Source: Hydnum rufescens UP504
Lineage: Eukaryota > Basidiomycota > Agaricomycetes > Cantharellales > Hydnaceae
DNA: 64,000 nucleotides
Reading direction: 5' to 3'
Assembly: GCA_014904985.1 (NCBI GenBank)
Contig: MU129018.1
Span: 142,544 to 206,543 of the forward strand
Shown: positions 1 to 10,809 of the stretch, one piece after another
How the letters are laid out: each line of letters starts with the position of its first letter
Position numbering within the stretch: the stretch's first letter is position 1
The notes under the pieces: generated by a model
What the model was told of the DNA's origin: nothing
The model's input: only the letters and a program-made list of their open reading frames with translations
Database searches by the model: none
Position numbers and translations under genes: made by a program

Positions 1-898
1 TCTATCGACCTGGAGACACAGGATAATCAAGGACGGTAAATATCCGCCGGTAATGGGGGAAATGAGTCGTTACACACCGTCACCAGTTGGCCAGTCATCC
101 AGTCCCATATTTCTAATCTTAAGTCATTGCCGAAACACAATGTGACTCCGAGCAAAGGCCCCATGACTCGGACCATGGGGAACCCCGAATCTACATGAAC
201 TGAAAAGAGACTGTGGCGTATAGCTCTTGGATGAGGACTATTATCGGAAAGTGTGAGGAGATGGAGGGTGACATGATGGAGGGTGAACTCAAGAGCATCC
301 AGAAGACCGAAGACCATGTCTCTATAAGTTCAAGGCAAGCTTAACAGAAGAATAGTAGCCCATCATCAACGGTACGTGCCTGTGTACCACCACAAGAAGA
401 TTATTACTTGGATCGATGTCGATTTGATGGATGGGGAATGCAAAATCTTCCAGCGTCCATGTCCGGAGTAGAATGCCCCTCATGGGACGCGGAAGCTGGA
501 TGCAGCACACTCTGTTGAAATCCCACGTTACAAGGATTCCTTTACAGAGTACAATACGGCCACTCTTCTGGAGCGGAGCATCTACGTGCGATGTCTGCCA
601 GTCTAGATTGTTCCACGCGTCGATGTGCCTTTCAAGTTGATTCAGGCACGCGGTATCAGCATGTAGAGGACCATCGGTATAGCCGAACATATTCAGTGTG
701 ATGAGATACTGGAGTGTGATCGAGTTTTCAATGGCATGCTTGAAGTAGAACATACCTTGATCGCACTCAAAAATCAGAGATGAAAAGGTACGGAAAACAG
801 ATGAGACACACTGAAATGCATCTAACGATCTGACGTCCCTCGAGAAATGCGAGAATGTGAATGACAACTTCAAGAGGAAGGGCGAACAGATCACTCAT
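1..898 (-). CDS. F-box protein FB1 (C-terminus beyond window edge)
   Basis: This is an F-box domain protein, predicted to act as a substrate adaptor of an SCF ubiquitin ligase through Skp1 (family knowledge). Exon 1 (898-808) starts at an ATG and encodes an F-box helix with LPLEVVIHILAFLEGRQIV. A 52-nt intron (807-756) joins phase-correct to exon 2 (755-376), which carries the conserved YFKHAIENS block and the WTLEDFAFPI block. A candidate 54-nt intron (375-322) ends in ATAG, as in FB2. The third block (about 321-27) contains GPLLGVTLCFGNDLRLEIWD, typical of the C-terminal half of these fungal proteins. That block does not join exon 2 in frame, so there is either an unrecognised splice or a frameshift. 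It faces the Hsp70 remnant K1 across about 130 bp, the same divergent arrangement as FB2, FB3 and FB4. Family call is good; intactness is uncertain. Confidence 0.6.
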
Positions 899-1029
899 TG
901 GCGTTTTGTTGGCGATGGCTGTGCACGGATCGGATTCTATTTTTCTACTAATGGCGACGTTATACCATGTTGCGTAGATCCTGACACTCCCTTATGGTCA
1001 GTACTGGGTGAGCTTCAGCAGCACACTTA

Positions 1030-1900
1030 GATGCACTGGTTTCCATAGGTGGATCTTCCCCATCCTAGTACCTTTTGTAATACGTATTTTCCTGGGTACA
1101 TTCCCCTTGATTTCTTAGACGACCTGATGCATGCCGTGGTATATGGGAACAGTCCGGTTCCCGTATCGTATTCATTAATTATGCAATCCGTGCAATCCTG
1201 CCTTGGGAAAGCTTGCAGTGGTATGGCCCGCTCATCTCTGGAATTCGTGTGTGTTTCCAACTTCCAAGCTTGCCCTCGGAGCGCGCGCGCGCGCGAGCGT
1301 CAACTGGAGAATTGCTCCATCGAAATATGTGATCGTATTACTTGCTTGTGTCCGATAGTTTCAATTCTCAGGTGTGTTCTGTGTCCAGTTTCCACGATGC
1401 AAAGCCCCAGAAAGACAGGAGCTGCCTCGAGAAAGGAAACATAATTGAACTTCGCCCAAGTACATTTACTCTATGCGATATGGTAGGGATCCTCCTCTTC
1501 CGTGTGAGGAATTTCTCTTTGGGAGCCGTGCTTCATCTCTCTAGGCTGTACCTCCGATCTAGTCCATTGTGCCCCGAACGGGTCTGGATAACTCGCTACT
1601 TTGATAAAAAGGCAAATAAGGAAGTGCGTCATTGTATCCTGGGACCGCATCCAATTTTTGAGGAAGTCCTGGTCTCGTGGAGTGAGTTGTGTGTGGGAGG
1701 GAACGTCACCGGAGCGTTGTCACATTGATTGATCTTTTGTGTTTCCGGAAACCAGATTTCGTCCTTGGTTCTGACAAGGACTGTGACCGTGAATTTATCT
1801 GTTACCCCTGTTACGCGCTTTTGGAGACCCACCTTTTTCCTTTAATGCGGGTGCAGAGATTCACTCCTGTGATTTTTTAGAGGCGAGACATGTGGATGCG
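1030..1900 (+). pseudogene. Diverged HSPA12-like Hsp70 remnant K1
   Basis: This is a decayed 3' half of an HSPA12-like gene. Around 1590-1630 it encodes ITRYFDKKANKEVRHC, which aligns by eye with SNRYFDQEQGEELCRC of the better copies. Around 1750-1800 it encodes KPDFVLGSDKDC, matching the final-exon motif DFVLGFEMD. Further upstream a block with NSPVPVSYS corresponds to the exon after the adenosine motif. No ATPase N-terminus is present and the pieces lie in different frames, so no protein is predicted. The sequence is more diverged from copies A-I than they are from each other, so the K set looks like an older paralogue. K3, K4, K5 and K6 have the same arrangement. Calling it a remnant is an inference from matching exon motifs. 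Confidence 0.55.
1281..1294. repeat. (GC)7 dinucleotide repeat
   Basis: A pure GC dinucleotide run inside remnant K1. The homologous place in K3 (about 20790) is GC-rich but not a clean repeat, so the run has expanded or decayed since duplication. Confidence 0.9.
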
Positions 1901-2760
1901 TGGATCGACCCTTATCCACGCGCTAAAGTGTCACTCGTGTTCATAAAACCGGGTCCGTGAAAGGTGAGGGGCTGTGTGGCTAGTACTTCAGCAAAGAGAA
2001 AATCTCACATCAATCCAAATCCCCAAGAATGAGAGCGGTCATGCTTTCTGTCCGTGGGAATGGTGATAGTCTTTCACGTTCATCACGTCGATAGGGGTAA
2101 TGAGTCTCTTGCAAGGGAAGAAGAATTTAAAATAAACAGTGCCCCATTCCAGTAGCAACGCAGGGGACATGACGTGATACGCATCCTCAGCGACCCACCA
2201 GGAGCCAATCGTCCAGTGGAGAACCTGAAGGATCATGCTGTGATATGATAAAGGCGAGATTTTCAAGCTCTCTCAGCCGACCGTGTTTGTGTTGAAGAGT
2301 CGGTGCAGAGCCACTTAGATTCGCACAACGAGCGGAAAGATAGAGTGTTTGATCAGAGCTGAAGCAAACGCTTGAGGGAACTTCGGTACATCCCGAGGAA
2401 CTATCTAGAAGGATATGCTGACCAAGCAATAAGCATTAGAGCTCGCCCATCCCCAATTCCAACAGTTTGTAGGCTCGAGGGAAGGCAGCACAGCACATGA
2501 ACGCCCTGCATCTGAAGGGCTCGCAAGATTTATAGGGGCTGCAATCCCTGGGAGAGATGTATTAGTGTTCTGTTCATTTTGATGTGACTGTCGTTCGGTG
2601 GGGATGTCTGAGTGCGCGTGTGGATGAGAAAGAGTTAATCTCTTGAGCTGTAGAGAGCGTGGATTTCACTGTGTTGCCTCATTCTGCGTATGACCACAGC
2701 TTGTTGGTGTAGTGATTTCTATATTACTGTAATAAGAAGACCCCAAACCGACTTGAGTTA
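1900..2760. other. Conserved block S, copy 1 (no identified product)
   Basis: This stretch follows K1 and recurs after other K remnants: 21420-21840, 28790-29400, 43600-44050, 56590-57300 and 63560-64000. Shared landmarks are a sequence around AATGAGAGCGGTCATGCT (about 2030), a CATCC..AGCG..CCACCAGGAGC segment (about 2180-2210) and a segment ending GGGAGAGATGTATTRGYGTTC (about 2550). Short open frames exist on both strands, but none stays open in all copies and I recognise no protein. A short interspersed element interrupts this copy at 2291-2463. It may be decayed exons of a neighbouring gene or conserved non-coding sequence. Confidence 0.5.
2291..2463 (+). mobile_element. Short interspersed element SIR, copy 1 (about 173 bp)
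   Basis: The sequence from GTTGAAG to TTCCAAC recurs at 56990-57161 (same strand) and 17244-17397 (opposite strand). The related block S at about 21540 lacks it and reads straight across the site, so this is an insertion. Flanks show a 6-bp direct repeat GTTTGT (2285-2290 and 2465-2470). The ends are weakly inverted (GTTGAAG against GTTGGAA). There is no coding capacity. It fits a small non-autonomous DNA element. A tRNA-derived SINE is less likely because no A/B box pair or A tail is evident. Confidence 0.6.
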
Positions 2761-3540
2761 ATCAAATGGTTAAGGTTTAATTTCTTCCATCTCGTCGTGC
2801 TCCGGGAAGACGAAAAGCGCTGCCGACAATTGCATGAATGTTCAGAGATAGTAATTAGCCGAAATGAAACCCGCTGAATACAAATCTCCGATTCGATCGA
2901 GGCGAGGATCGTTTGTACCCCAGAAAAGTCTAGTCATCCTCGAATCTAATGCAGATTAGACGTCGAGACTCCCTATCCACGTTTCCCGATCCGGTGAAGC
3001 CTTTGGACTCTTGAGGACGAGGAGGCGTCGTCATCATGAACGCAATTGAAGAGCTTGTCCCCTCCCGCTCGTCACACATCGGCACAGCAGGGGCCCCACA
3101 GCTTTGACCCAAGGCAGCTATTCCAAAGCGTGACGATAGATTCCGCGGGATTTATTGCTTCACAAAACCGCTCATTTATTAATAATTCCGAGAGTATCAA
3201 ACCGTCAGATTCCCCCCTGTGTGGGTTTTCAAGATACTGTCGGATTATACGTGCAACTCTAGCTATCGGCTGGATAAGTACGAGTGAATCCAATGGTGTC
3301 CTTAGCACAACCTTATCTTCTGCTACGGCATGGGTTGCTCACTTTCGTGTCCGGGCAATCTTCTCCCCAAGGAAAGGGAAGTGGCAGAATCATGATACAT
3401 TTCCAGCAACCACCGATTAACTCCTGGAACCATGAACATCAAAATATGCCAAACCCTCTCTCCCATCTGCGACTCAATCAACCTTCCAGGACATTGGGGG
3501 TTTAGAGTACCCCTGGCGCCGGATCCACTCGTAGGCTGGT
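2760..3540. other. Conserved intergenic block T, copy 1
   Basis: No gene is recognised. The stretch is homologous to 21840-22800: both share a segment near ACTTGAGTTAAYCAAATGGT, one reading GCACAGCAGGGGSCCCCACAGC, and one reading TCTGGCCGCTGTCGGTATC. Open frames on the two strands are not preserved between copies. Its right end (about 3640) joins directly to the last exon of family X. In the 22.8 kb copy about 590 bp of extra sequence containing exons 1 and 2 of X separates them. Confidence 0.5.
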
Positions 3541-3639
3541 TTCACTCTGGCCGCTGTCGGTATCTAATTGCACTGTCTTGAAATAGGCTGTTGTTCCTCA
3601 GACGGACTTGACTGACGGCGTACCCTATTTCCCCGAGAA

Positions 3640-3930
3640 TCCATCTCATTGTCTTCAGGAGCACTGCTTCTTTTTCCGCTCTGTGATATAGAATCTGATT
3701 TCCCTCCGTAGCGCCGAGAAGAGTCTCCATGTCCCCTGCCCCCACAGTGCGAGCGAAGATCCGCAGGAAATCATACGATGACCGGAATGACGATGACGAT
3801 GAGAATGCAGAGCTTATGTTGATAAGCTGATCGTATTCACCGCATGGTGATAGCTGCAGGCGAACCAAGACGGAGGTGAGTGCCGAGGGACCTACGGCTC
3901 GAATGCTGGCTGATCCAGTGACTGCCACAT
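3640..3930 (+). pseudogene. ENC-FF family gene X1, last-exon relic
   Basis: Only the last coding part of family X (see X2 at 22895-23657) is present. The segment at 3650-3700 corresponds to the ENC-FFCSVI motif exon but reads EHCFFFRSVI followed at once by a stop. The two upstream exons seen in X2 are missing, with the break at about 3645. The following sequence to about 4180 matches 48780-49290 almost without interruption, so this relic and copy A were duplicated together with X4 and copy G. Confidence 0.5.
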
Positions 3931-4257
3931 CCGCCGGAGGGGCCAGGGTCTATGATTTGTCCCCGGGGAATCGAATTCGTGCATCCCAAAGAATTCGTAT
4001 CTGGTTTCACTACAACAAAGGATCCCCAAGAATTATCGTGTCCGTATATGTATACATACATTCTCGCAGCGCAAGGTGGATAATAGATCCCTATCTACAT
4101 CCAAGAGTTACGATCAACACCAAGGAGGTATAATAAGACGAGGGGCACGAGAGCTGCGAGGATGACAGGTGACGCTTCCACATTTCATCCCCTCGTAAAG
4201 AAGCACACAGCGGATCTCTACATCCCAATTAAAAACCATATCAATTCCGCTAGCATT

Positions 4258-7099
4258 TTAGGAGAGGCAAGAGATCATAACCCTACCCGCACTACCCATC
4301 TCAAACCCGAGCACGAAATCTAGATGCCGAAAGTACACATCAATCGTAACAGTCCCTCAACGATATTCACACCCACCAACGTAGAAATTCCCAAAGGGCG
4401 AGGCCTCCACTTGTTCCTGGAAACTCGGGTACGTCCCGAGGTCAATCTGGCAACGGCACAATTCCTCACCTTCCTCTTGATCAAAGTACCGGCTAGTCTG
4501 TTCATCATTCGAGCTGTAAAGCACCAGTTCGAAGGTACGATCTGGACAATTGAGAGGGGTGGGCCAGAGTGATTCAATAGGAATGTTGGGCCATGAACGC
4601 AGAGATGCATACCGTATCGCGAGGAGCAAAGTTTACGCAGTCGGAGCTCGCTCCTATCCCCTTTCACGATACTGGCTCCTCTCCTAACTATATATTCCAC
4701 CCTAGAAAATCAAACACAGCTCAGAATTCAAAGCGTCGAACATAAGGAGCGATTTTAGTCTACCTGTGCTCGCAGAGTGACCTGCCTGGAACACTCGTGA
4801 TGTAGACCGGTCTCATCATCCTGTCTTCCCGCTCAGCAGGTAATGCAACGCGCCTGAACACATTCTGTGTGTGCTTCACAGAGGAGACGAGGGAACTAAT
4901 ACCGAATCGAGGTCCGCCGTGGCACGACCCAATGTCTCCATCACCCGGACGGATAACGGATACAATACTGGAGCCGAATTGTTCCTGCAAAAAAAGAAAT
5001 ATGGATAGGTCCCTCCGAGAAATGGAGATGGAAGGAAATGTGGCAAACGGTGATGCGTTGAAATAGGTACTCATTGGTAGAGAAGCCGCCAACGAGAAAT
5101 AATACGTCTAGGCGCACTTCGGGAGCCTGCACATGCGTTGCAATAGAATGAAGGACCTGGATAGAACAGAAAGTGGTATCTGGATCATGATGTTTCCCAA
5201 TGAGAAAGAAAGAATGCTCACTTGTTCAACAACAGGATCGAACACCTTACGGCGGAGAACGCCCCCGGGGATGACTAATTCGCCATGGTCGAACCCAACG
5301 GCGGGATCATCTAGAACAGCATTCACTAAGGCAGACATCAATGGAAGGCAATGCAGCTCACCCAAATCCTCAGCATGAAGGCATCGGAATCGAAACAGTT
5401 TTGTGTCGTCCCCAGTGCCTTGATAATCCAACTTCTCCGATCGCGAAAATGACCGCACGAAGTGCGCCAGGCTCTCTTCGTCCAGATGTACCGGGTGAGT
5501 AGCGAGACGTTCCTGCACGAGCTCGCGAAACCGCAAGTCTAAAAATAAAGCACCGCAATAGGACCCAGAGCGTGGAGCGGCCTCGACGATGTTAGGGGCT
5601 CCCAACCCTCGCATGACATTGTATGTAGCCAAGTCCTAAAGGGTTTCACATAAGGACTTGCCAGAGCCAAATACTCGAGAACGTACGATCGTGGCTCCAC
5701 CTGCATCACATATTGTGAAGCTCTCTCGTTGGCATTTGAAGGCCGGTGAATTGACGGGATGAATTACGGAAACTTCCGTCTCTCCTATCAATTCAAGGAT
5801 GTTGGTGCATGAACAGCGTATCTGAGGTCGCAACAAGCGCATACGGAATAATGTGAAGTCGCTCCTGCCAATAAATGTCTTCAAATTCAGGATCTTGAAC
5901 AACTAGGCCTCTATACGGAAGCATCAGATGGCACATGATCGATCAGTGGATTATAGCTACGCTTTAATGGCGGCCTCCCGAAGAAACAAAGATGCGCGCA
6001 GATCCCATGATGAAGGAACGGCTGGAATCGAGGGTTATATCAGAAACAAAGTGAAGGAAGCGATAATTGTAACATACTTAGGTATACCTCGGCATGGCCT
6101 GGTGATGATTGAAATTCAGGTCTCGAAAACAGAAACACACACAACCGGAACGCACTTAATGAGCAAGAGCCATTTTCTCGATGAATCTGATTCTTCGCAT
6201 GCTGAGGATGAAAATTGGGTTAGGAAGGTGTGGTGTCCCTGAGTGATTTTCCCGCACCGTCCATAGGCAAGAAAGATAGTCCGCCACCAAATCCACAACA
6301 TTCTTGGGGGGCTAAAATAAGGTGAATAACAAGGGTTTGAAGGAGATGTGTAAGGCGAACTCCACCTGAAAGAATCTGGACTCAAGGATGGTGCTCGGTG
6401 CCGAGCTCGGATCTAGCCACAATTTGAACCTATCGATCGAATTCAACTTCGTCTCCACCTCACTAGAGGAACTAAGAAACGACTTACCATTCACACCGTA
6501 CCCAGCCTTTCTTCAGCCTCATATCTGTTGCCTCGAGACCCCAGGCACGGATGTCGCCCAGGGCATCATAGACGAGGCATGTAGGAATCTTGGAAAAGGA
6601 ATGGGTGGATCCCGGCCATGCGAGTATCTGGCGGACTTCTCCAGGACTAGATATTGCATACGAAAGACCCGAGTATGTAGCGCCAAAGTCGATGGAAACG
6701 AATGCCTTGGGGTATCGAGATGGCGGGTTCTCTGCGAACACACCCGATGGAGTATAAAGTCCCGGCTGGTTAGTGGAGGCGGTTCGTGGTTGACGATCTG
6801 GAACATATAGCCCAATGATTACTAAATGAAAACAGCGCGCCAGACTCGCAGCGTCACACTCGCGACGTGTACAACGTACCGGGTGTGCTCACGGACTCTT
6901 GGGCGAGAACAGTTTTATTGGGCTGCCGTTGAACACTCATTTCGTGAGTTGTATCACGGCCACAAGGGTGTGGCACGTTGACCATGTTCATCGAGATCGT
7001 CGGGGTTGGCTGGGAATGTCCTTCCAATCCTAAAGGCATTGAAACAACACGTTCTCGACCATCGGAAGCCGCGTCGATACATGAACATGAGCAACCCAT
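4258..7099 (-). pseudogene. HSPA12-like Hsp70 copy A (near-complete, probably broken)
   Basis: This is an Hsp70-superfamily protein of the HSPA12-like branch, with an actin-like ATPase fold. The conserved start is the ATG at 7099, giving MGCSCSCIDAASDG, a motif typical of N-myristoylated and palmitoylated proteins. The ATPase exon (about 6741-6485) reads SIDFGATYSGLSYA and LRLKKGW-type sequence before its splice donor. Downstream exons encode EAAPRSGSYCG, DDPAVGFDHGELVIPGG, LLFLVGGFSTNEYLF (adenosine motif), the YIVRRGAS block, RYFDQEEGEELCRC and FVLGFEMG. The leader and ATPase exon lie in different frames around 6850, where copy G is open, and no phase-correct splice was found; this probably inactivates the copy. 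A stop replaces a Tyr codon in the last exon, shortening the C-terminus by about 40 residues relative to copy I. It is nearly collinear with copy G. Confidence 0.75.
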
Positions 7100-7144
7100 G
7101 CCGTGGAAGGGGGACACCGCAATGGGGGTGACATCCTTGCGGTA

Positions 7145-7150
7145 CTTATA
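7145..7150 (-). promoter_or_regulatory. TATA-like box upstream of copy A
   Basis: TATAAG on the minus strand, about 46 nt before the ATG at 7099. The same element sits at the same distance before copy G (52224-52229), and TATAAA-type boxes precede copies B, D and F. Position and conservation support a core promoter. The transcription start is not known. Confidence 0.55.
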
Positions 7151-7159
7151 CTTTCATAG

Positions 7160-7440
7160 TGGATGACGGGAAGGATGGTAATTCAAACTCCGCTAGTAGT
7201 CTGTGTCCGGCATCAGGAACATGTTACCATGACTATTAGGACATCGTGGTACTCCCCCAATATAAATTAGCTATTCTCTCACAGCCTTGATGATCTCATG
7301 TAGGGTTTGGGCCACTTTACGTGCTTAGGCGCCCCAGAATTAAATTGAGCATTCGCGCGTGTTTTCTGGGATCCCTGCCGTAAAAGGTAATTTGACTCTA
7401 GCACGCCATAGTTACTTATATCGAACTATTCAAAGACCAC
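7160..7440. other. Intergenic, no gene seen
   Basis: Spacer between the copy A promoter and block V. Parts match 52300-52480, for example a segment around CCCCAGAATTAAATTGARCATTCGCGCGTG, so it belongs to the A/G segmental duplication. No open frame of interest. Confidence 0.5.
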
Positions 7441-7760
7441 GATCACTGACGCCCCGACAGACAGAACTTGTACTCCGGTGGAGACGAGGCCGAGTGTTAT
7501 TCTATCCGTAACAGCTCTAGATCTCAGTTTGGAGACTGTTTTGCGGGAGGGCAGATTTGGATATGTATGGGTTATGATGAACACCGGTTGATGCTGCTTC
7601 CCCAGAGGAGGGGGAAATGAAGACCGCGTCCGTCAGAATATCAATTGCTTCGTCGGTTGGTTCTGAGATTTATTTCCCTCTGGCACGATCTCAAAGAATG
7701 CTCGGGTTTACAGACACAGGCTTGAAACGTGGTGAGGAATCGATCCATTTCGTCTAACTA
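7440..7760. other. Conserved block V, copy 1 (opposes Hsp70 3' end)
   Basis: This block recurs next to the 3' end of D-type Hsp70 copies: 11815-12150, 52500-52840, and in the other orientation 33380-33640, 37445-37720 and 61200-61480. When read towards the Hsp70 gene it shows a frame with VILSVTPPPT and later GSEIYFPPARSQRIL in the 52.5 kb copy. Here and at 11.8 kb that frame is interrupted. It could be the 3' part of a small convergent gene or a conserved downstream region. I do not recognise a family. Confidence 0.4.
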
Positions 7761-7921
7761 TCCAAGAATTAGGGTCAACACCAAGGAGGTGTATTAAAGA
7801 GGAGGAGAAAGATGGCGGCGACGAGGATGACAGGTGACGCTTCCACACTTCATCCCCTCGTAAACGAGCACACATCGAATCTCTATGCCCCAATTAAAAA
7901 TGACATCAGTTCTGCTAGCGT

Positions 7922-10758
7922 TTAGGGGAGGCAAGCGATGATAATCTCACCTGCCGTGTCTATCTCAAACCCAAGGACGAAATCTACGCCGGCGAGACAT
8001 ATTGATCATCACAACAACCCTCCAATGATATTCGCACCTACCAACGTAGAAGTTTCCAAACGGCGAGGCTTCCACTTGCTCCAGGAAGCTAGGATACGTC
8101 TCAAGGTCAATACGACAACAACACAATTCCTCACCTTCCTCTTCATCGAAGTACCGTTTGCTTTCCTTAACATTCGAGGTATAAAGCACTATGTCAAGGG
8201 TACGATCTGAATAATTGACAGTGGTGAGCCACAATCACTCGATAGGAATGCTCCACATCGAGCACAGAAATACATACCATATCGTGAAGAACAAAGTTTG
8301 CGCACTCGGAGCTCGTTCCTACTTCCCTTCATCACACTAGTCCCTCCCCTGACGATGTATTCCACCCTAGAGAATTAAAACACACTCCAGAATTCAAAGC
8401 ACCGGACTGAAGAGCCTATTGCAACTTACCTGTATTCACAGAACGATCTGCCTGCAACGCTCGTAATGTAGGCCGGTCTCATCGTCCTGTCTTCCAGCTC
8501 AGTGGGCAGCGCAACGCGCCTGAACACATTCTGTGGTTGAATTATAGAAGAGATGGGAGAACCAACATCGAATCGAACTCCACCGCGACACGGCGCCATG
8601 TCTCCGTCAGCTGGACGGATCACCGACACGATACTCGGATCCGAATTGTTGCTTAAAAAATGACGGGTAGCGATCTGAGAACAGGAGACGAAAGGGAATG
8701 CGACCAACGGTTATGCGTTGAAAGAGGTACTCGTTCGCCGAGAAACCGCCGACGAGAAGAAGTACGTCTAAGCGCACCTTTTGAAGCCTGCACGTGTGCG
8801 CAATAGACGAACGACCCTGGAATAGAACAGAAAATATATATTGGATGATGGTCTTTCCCGACAAGCAAGGAAAGAGCGGTCACTTGTTCAACGACAGGAT
8901 CAAACACCTCGCGGCGGAGCACATCTCCGGGGATGATAATTCCGCCATGGTCGAGCCCCAACGGCGGGATCATCTAGAGGGGTCTTCGCTTTAATGCCGA
9001 CACGGGCGAAAGGCAAAGCCACTCACCAAAATTTCATCATGAAGGCATCTGAATCGAAACAGCTTGGTGTCGTCCTCAGCGCCTTTGTAATCCAGCTTCT
9101 CTGATTGCGAAAATGACGCATGAAGTGTGCTAGGCTCGCTTCGTCCAGATGAACCGGATGAGCAGCGAGACGCTCCTGCACGAGCTGGCGAAAATGCAAG
9201 TCTAAAAATAGAGATCCGGAGCAGGAGCCAGAGCGTGGAGCGGCCTCTACGATTTCAGGAGCTCCCGAGGCTCGCAGGACATTGTATGTAGCCAAGTCCT
9301 AAAGGGTTTTAGATAAGCAGCATGTTCCAGAGGGGAATAGTCGAGAGCGTACAACAGTGGCTCCACCGGCATCGCATATCGTGAGGCCCTCCCACTGGGA
9401 TTTGAACGCAGGCGAAAAGACGGAACGAATTACGGAAGCTTCCGTCTCTCTAAAGCGTGCGGGCGTGAATAGGGTATCTGACAGTCGCAAAGAAGAAAGT
9501 TATCGCACGGAATGATATGGAGTCGCTCCTCCCAATAAATGTCTTCAGAATCAGAATCTTGCACGACTAGACCTCTAGATACAGCAGTATCAGCTGGGCA
9601 CGTGATCAATAACTGGACTACACCACGCTTTGATCGCAGCCTCCCGAAGAAGTGACGATGCATGCAAATCCCACGACGAGGGAATGGCTGGAATAGATGG
9701 TCAGATCAGTGGTGAAGCAAAGGAAAAGATAATTGTAACGTACTTAGGTATACCTCGGCATGGGCTGGCGATGATTACAATTCAGCTCTCAAAAACAGGA
9801 GAGTACGCACGTACTTAATGAACACGGGCCATGCTCTCGAAGAATCTGGTTCTTCGTATGCTAAGGATGGGGATTAGGTTAGGACGCGGAGGGAAATTTG
9901 GAATAAATTGGGCGCACTGTCCATATGCAAGAAAGATAATCAGCCACCAGAGCCACAACGTTTTTGGGCGGCTCAAATGAAGTCAGTCAAAGGGTATGGA
10001 GGGCAAGTGTAAGGTGGACTCCACCTGCAAGAATCTGGACGCCATGTCGGTCCTTGGCACTGAGCTTGGATCTAGCCACAACTTGAACCTGTCGATCTAA
10101 TTTAATCTGCCTCTCATCACATTAGGGGGACTAAGAAACAGCTTACCATTCACAGAGCACCCATCCTTTCTTCAAACTCATGTCCTTTGCCTCAAAACCC
10201 CAAGCTCGGATGTGCCCCAGAGAATCATAGACCAGGCAAGTGGGAATCTTGGAAAAGGAACGACTGGTTCCGGGCCACGCGAGTATCGGAACCTCTCGGG
10301 AACGTGACATAGCATACGAAGCCCCCGAGTATGCGGCGCCGAAGTCGATAGAAACAGAATATTTATTATTGAAAGAGGGACCATTTGCCATGGCGTCAGC
10401 TGCAGGATAAACTTCCGGAAAGTGAGGAGAGGGGCTGGGTTGATCTGGAATGTATTCGGGAAAGTGAACTAGGTCAAGTAACAATGCGTGCTGATGATCA
10501 GCTGTGCTATGCTCCCTCGTTGACCTCTCAACAAGGAAAGATGAAGTGGGATACCGGGATGCAGTGAGGTCACTGTTGACCTATGTTAGTATAAGCTGAA
10601 TCATGGATAGAGGGATTTGACGTGTTCTGGGGGTGAGTGCTCCCGGAGTTGATCGGTGGTGATGGGGGATGATCGGCAGTGGCAGAATCTAAAGACACTC
10701 TGCCACTCCGCTCTCGTTGTTGAGAAGACTGCAGAATACGAGAAGATGCGGAACCCAT
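7922..10758 (-). pseudogene. HSPA12-like Hsp70 copy B (frameshifted)
   Basis: This copy has the type 2 leader: MGSASSRILQSSQ, a serine- and proline-rich stretch, then PEYIPDQ. The MGxxxS start fits N-myristoylation. A 1-nt insertion relative to copy D near 10573 turns CAGTACC into CAGTGACC and creates a stop after about 62 codons. The following ATPase exon (about 10484-10143) is otherwise open with SIDFGAAYSGASYA and IPTCLVYDSLGHIRAWG. Further exons carry YWEERLHIIP, ICDAGGAT, EAAPRSGSCSG (9295-9023, frameshifted after HFMR), GELIIPGDVL, LLLVGGFSANEYLF, GGVRFDVGSPISSV and RYFDEEEGEELCCC. The last exon ends early at a TAA in the same region as in A, G and H. At least two frameshifts make this a pseudogene unless they are sequence errors. 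Block V lies immediately beyond its 3' end. Confidence 0.8.
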
Positions 10759-10799
10759 GCTATGGAAGAAGACAAAGTTGCTGACAGTCCCGCTTGTGC

Positions 10800-10805
10800 T
10801 TTATA
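10800..10805 (-). promoter_or_regulatory. TATA box of copy B
   Basis: TATAAA on the minus strand, 42 nt before the ATG at 10758, in the context GGGTATAAAGCACAAG. The same context occurs before copy D, which shows a conserved core promoter retained even in this frameshifted copy. Confidence 0.6.
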
Positions 10806-10809
10806 CCCT

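Noticed and set aside
5108..5632. Long single frames in copies A and G that include GNIMIQIPL-type sequence
   Set aside because: They read through introns 8 and 9 that happen to stay open; comparison with copy I shows splice sites at the same places.
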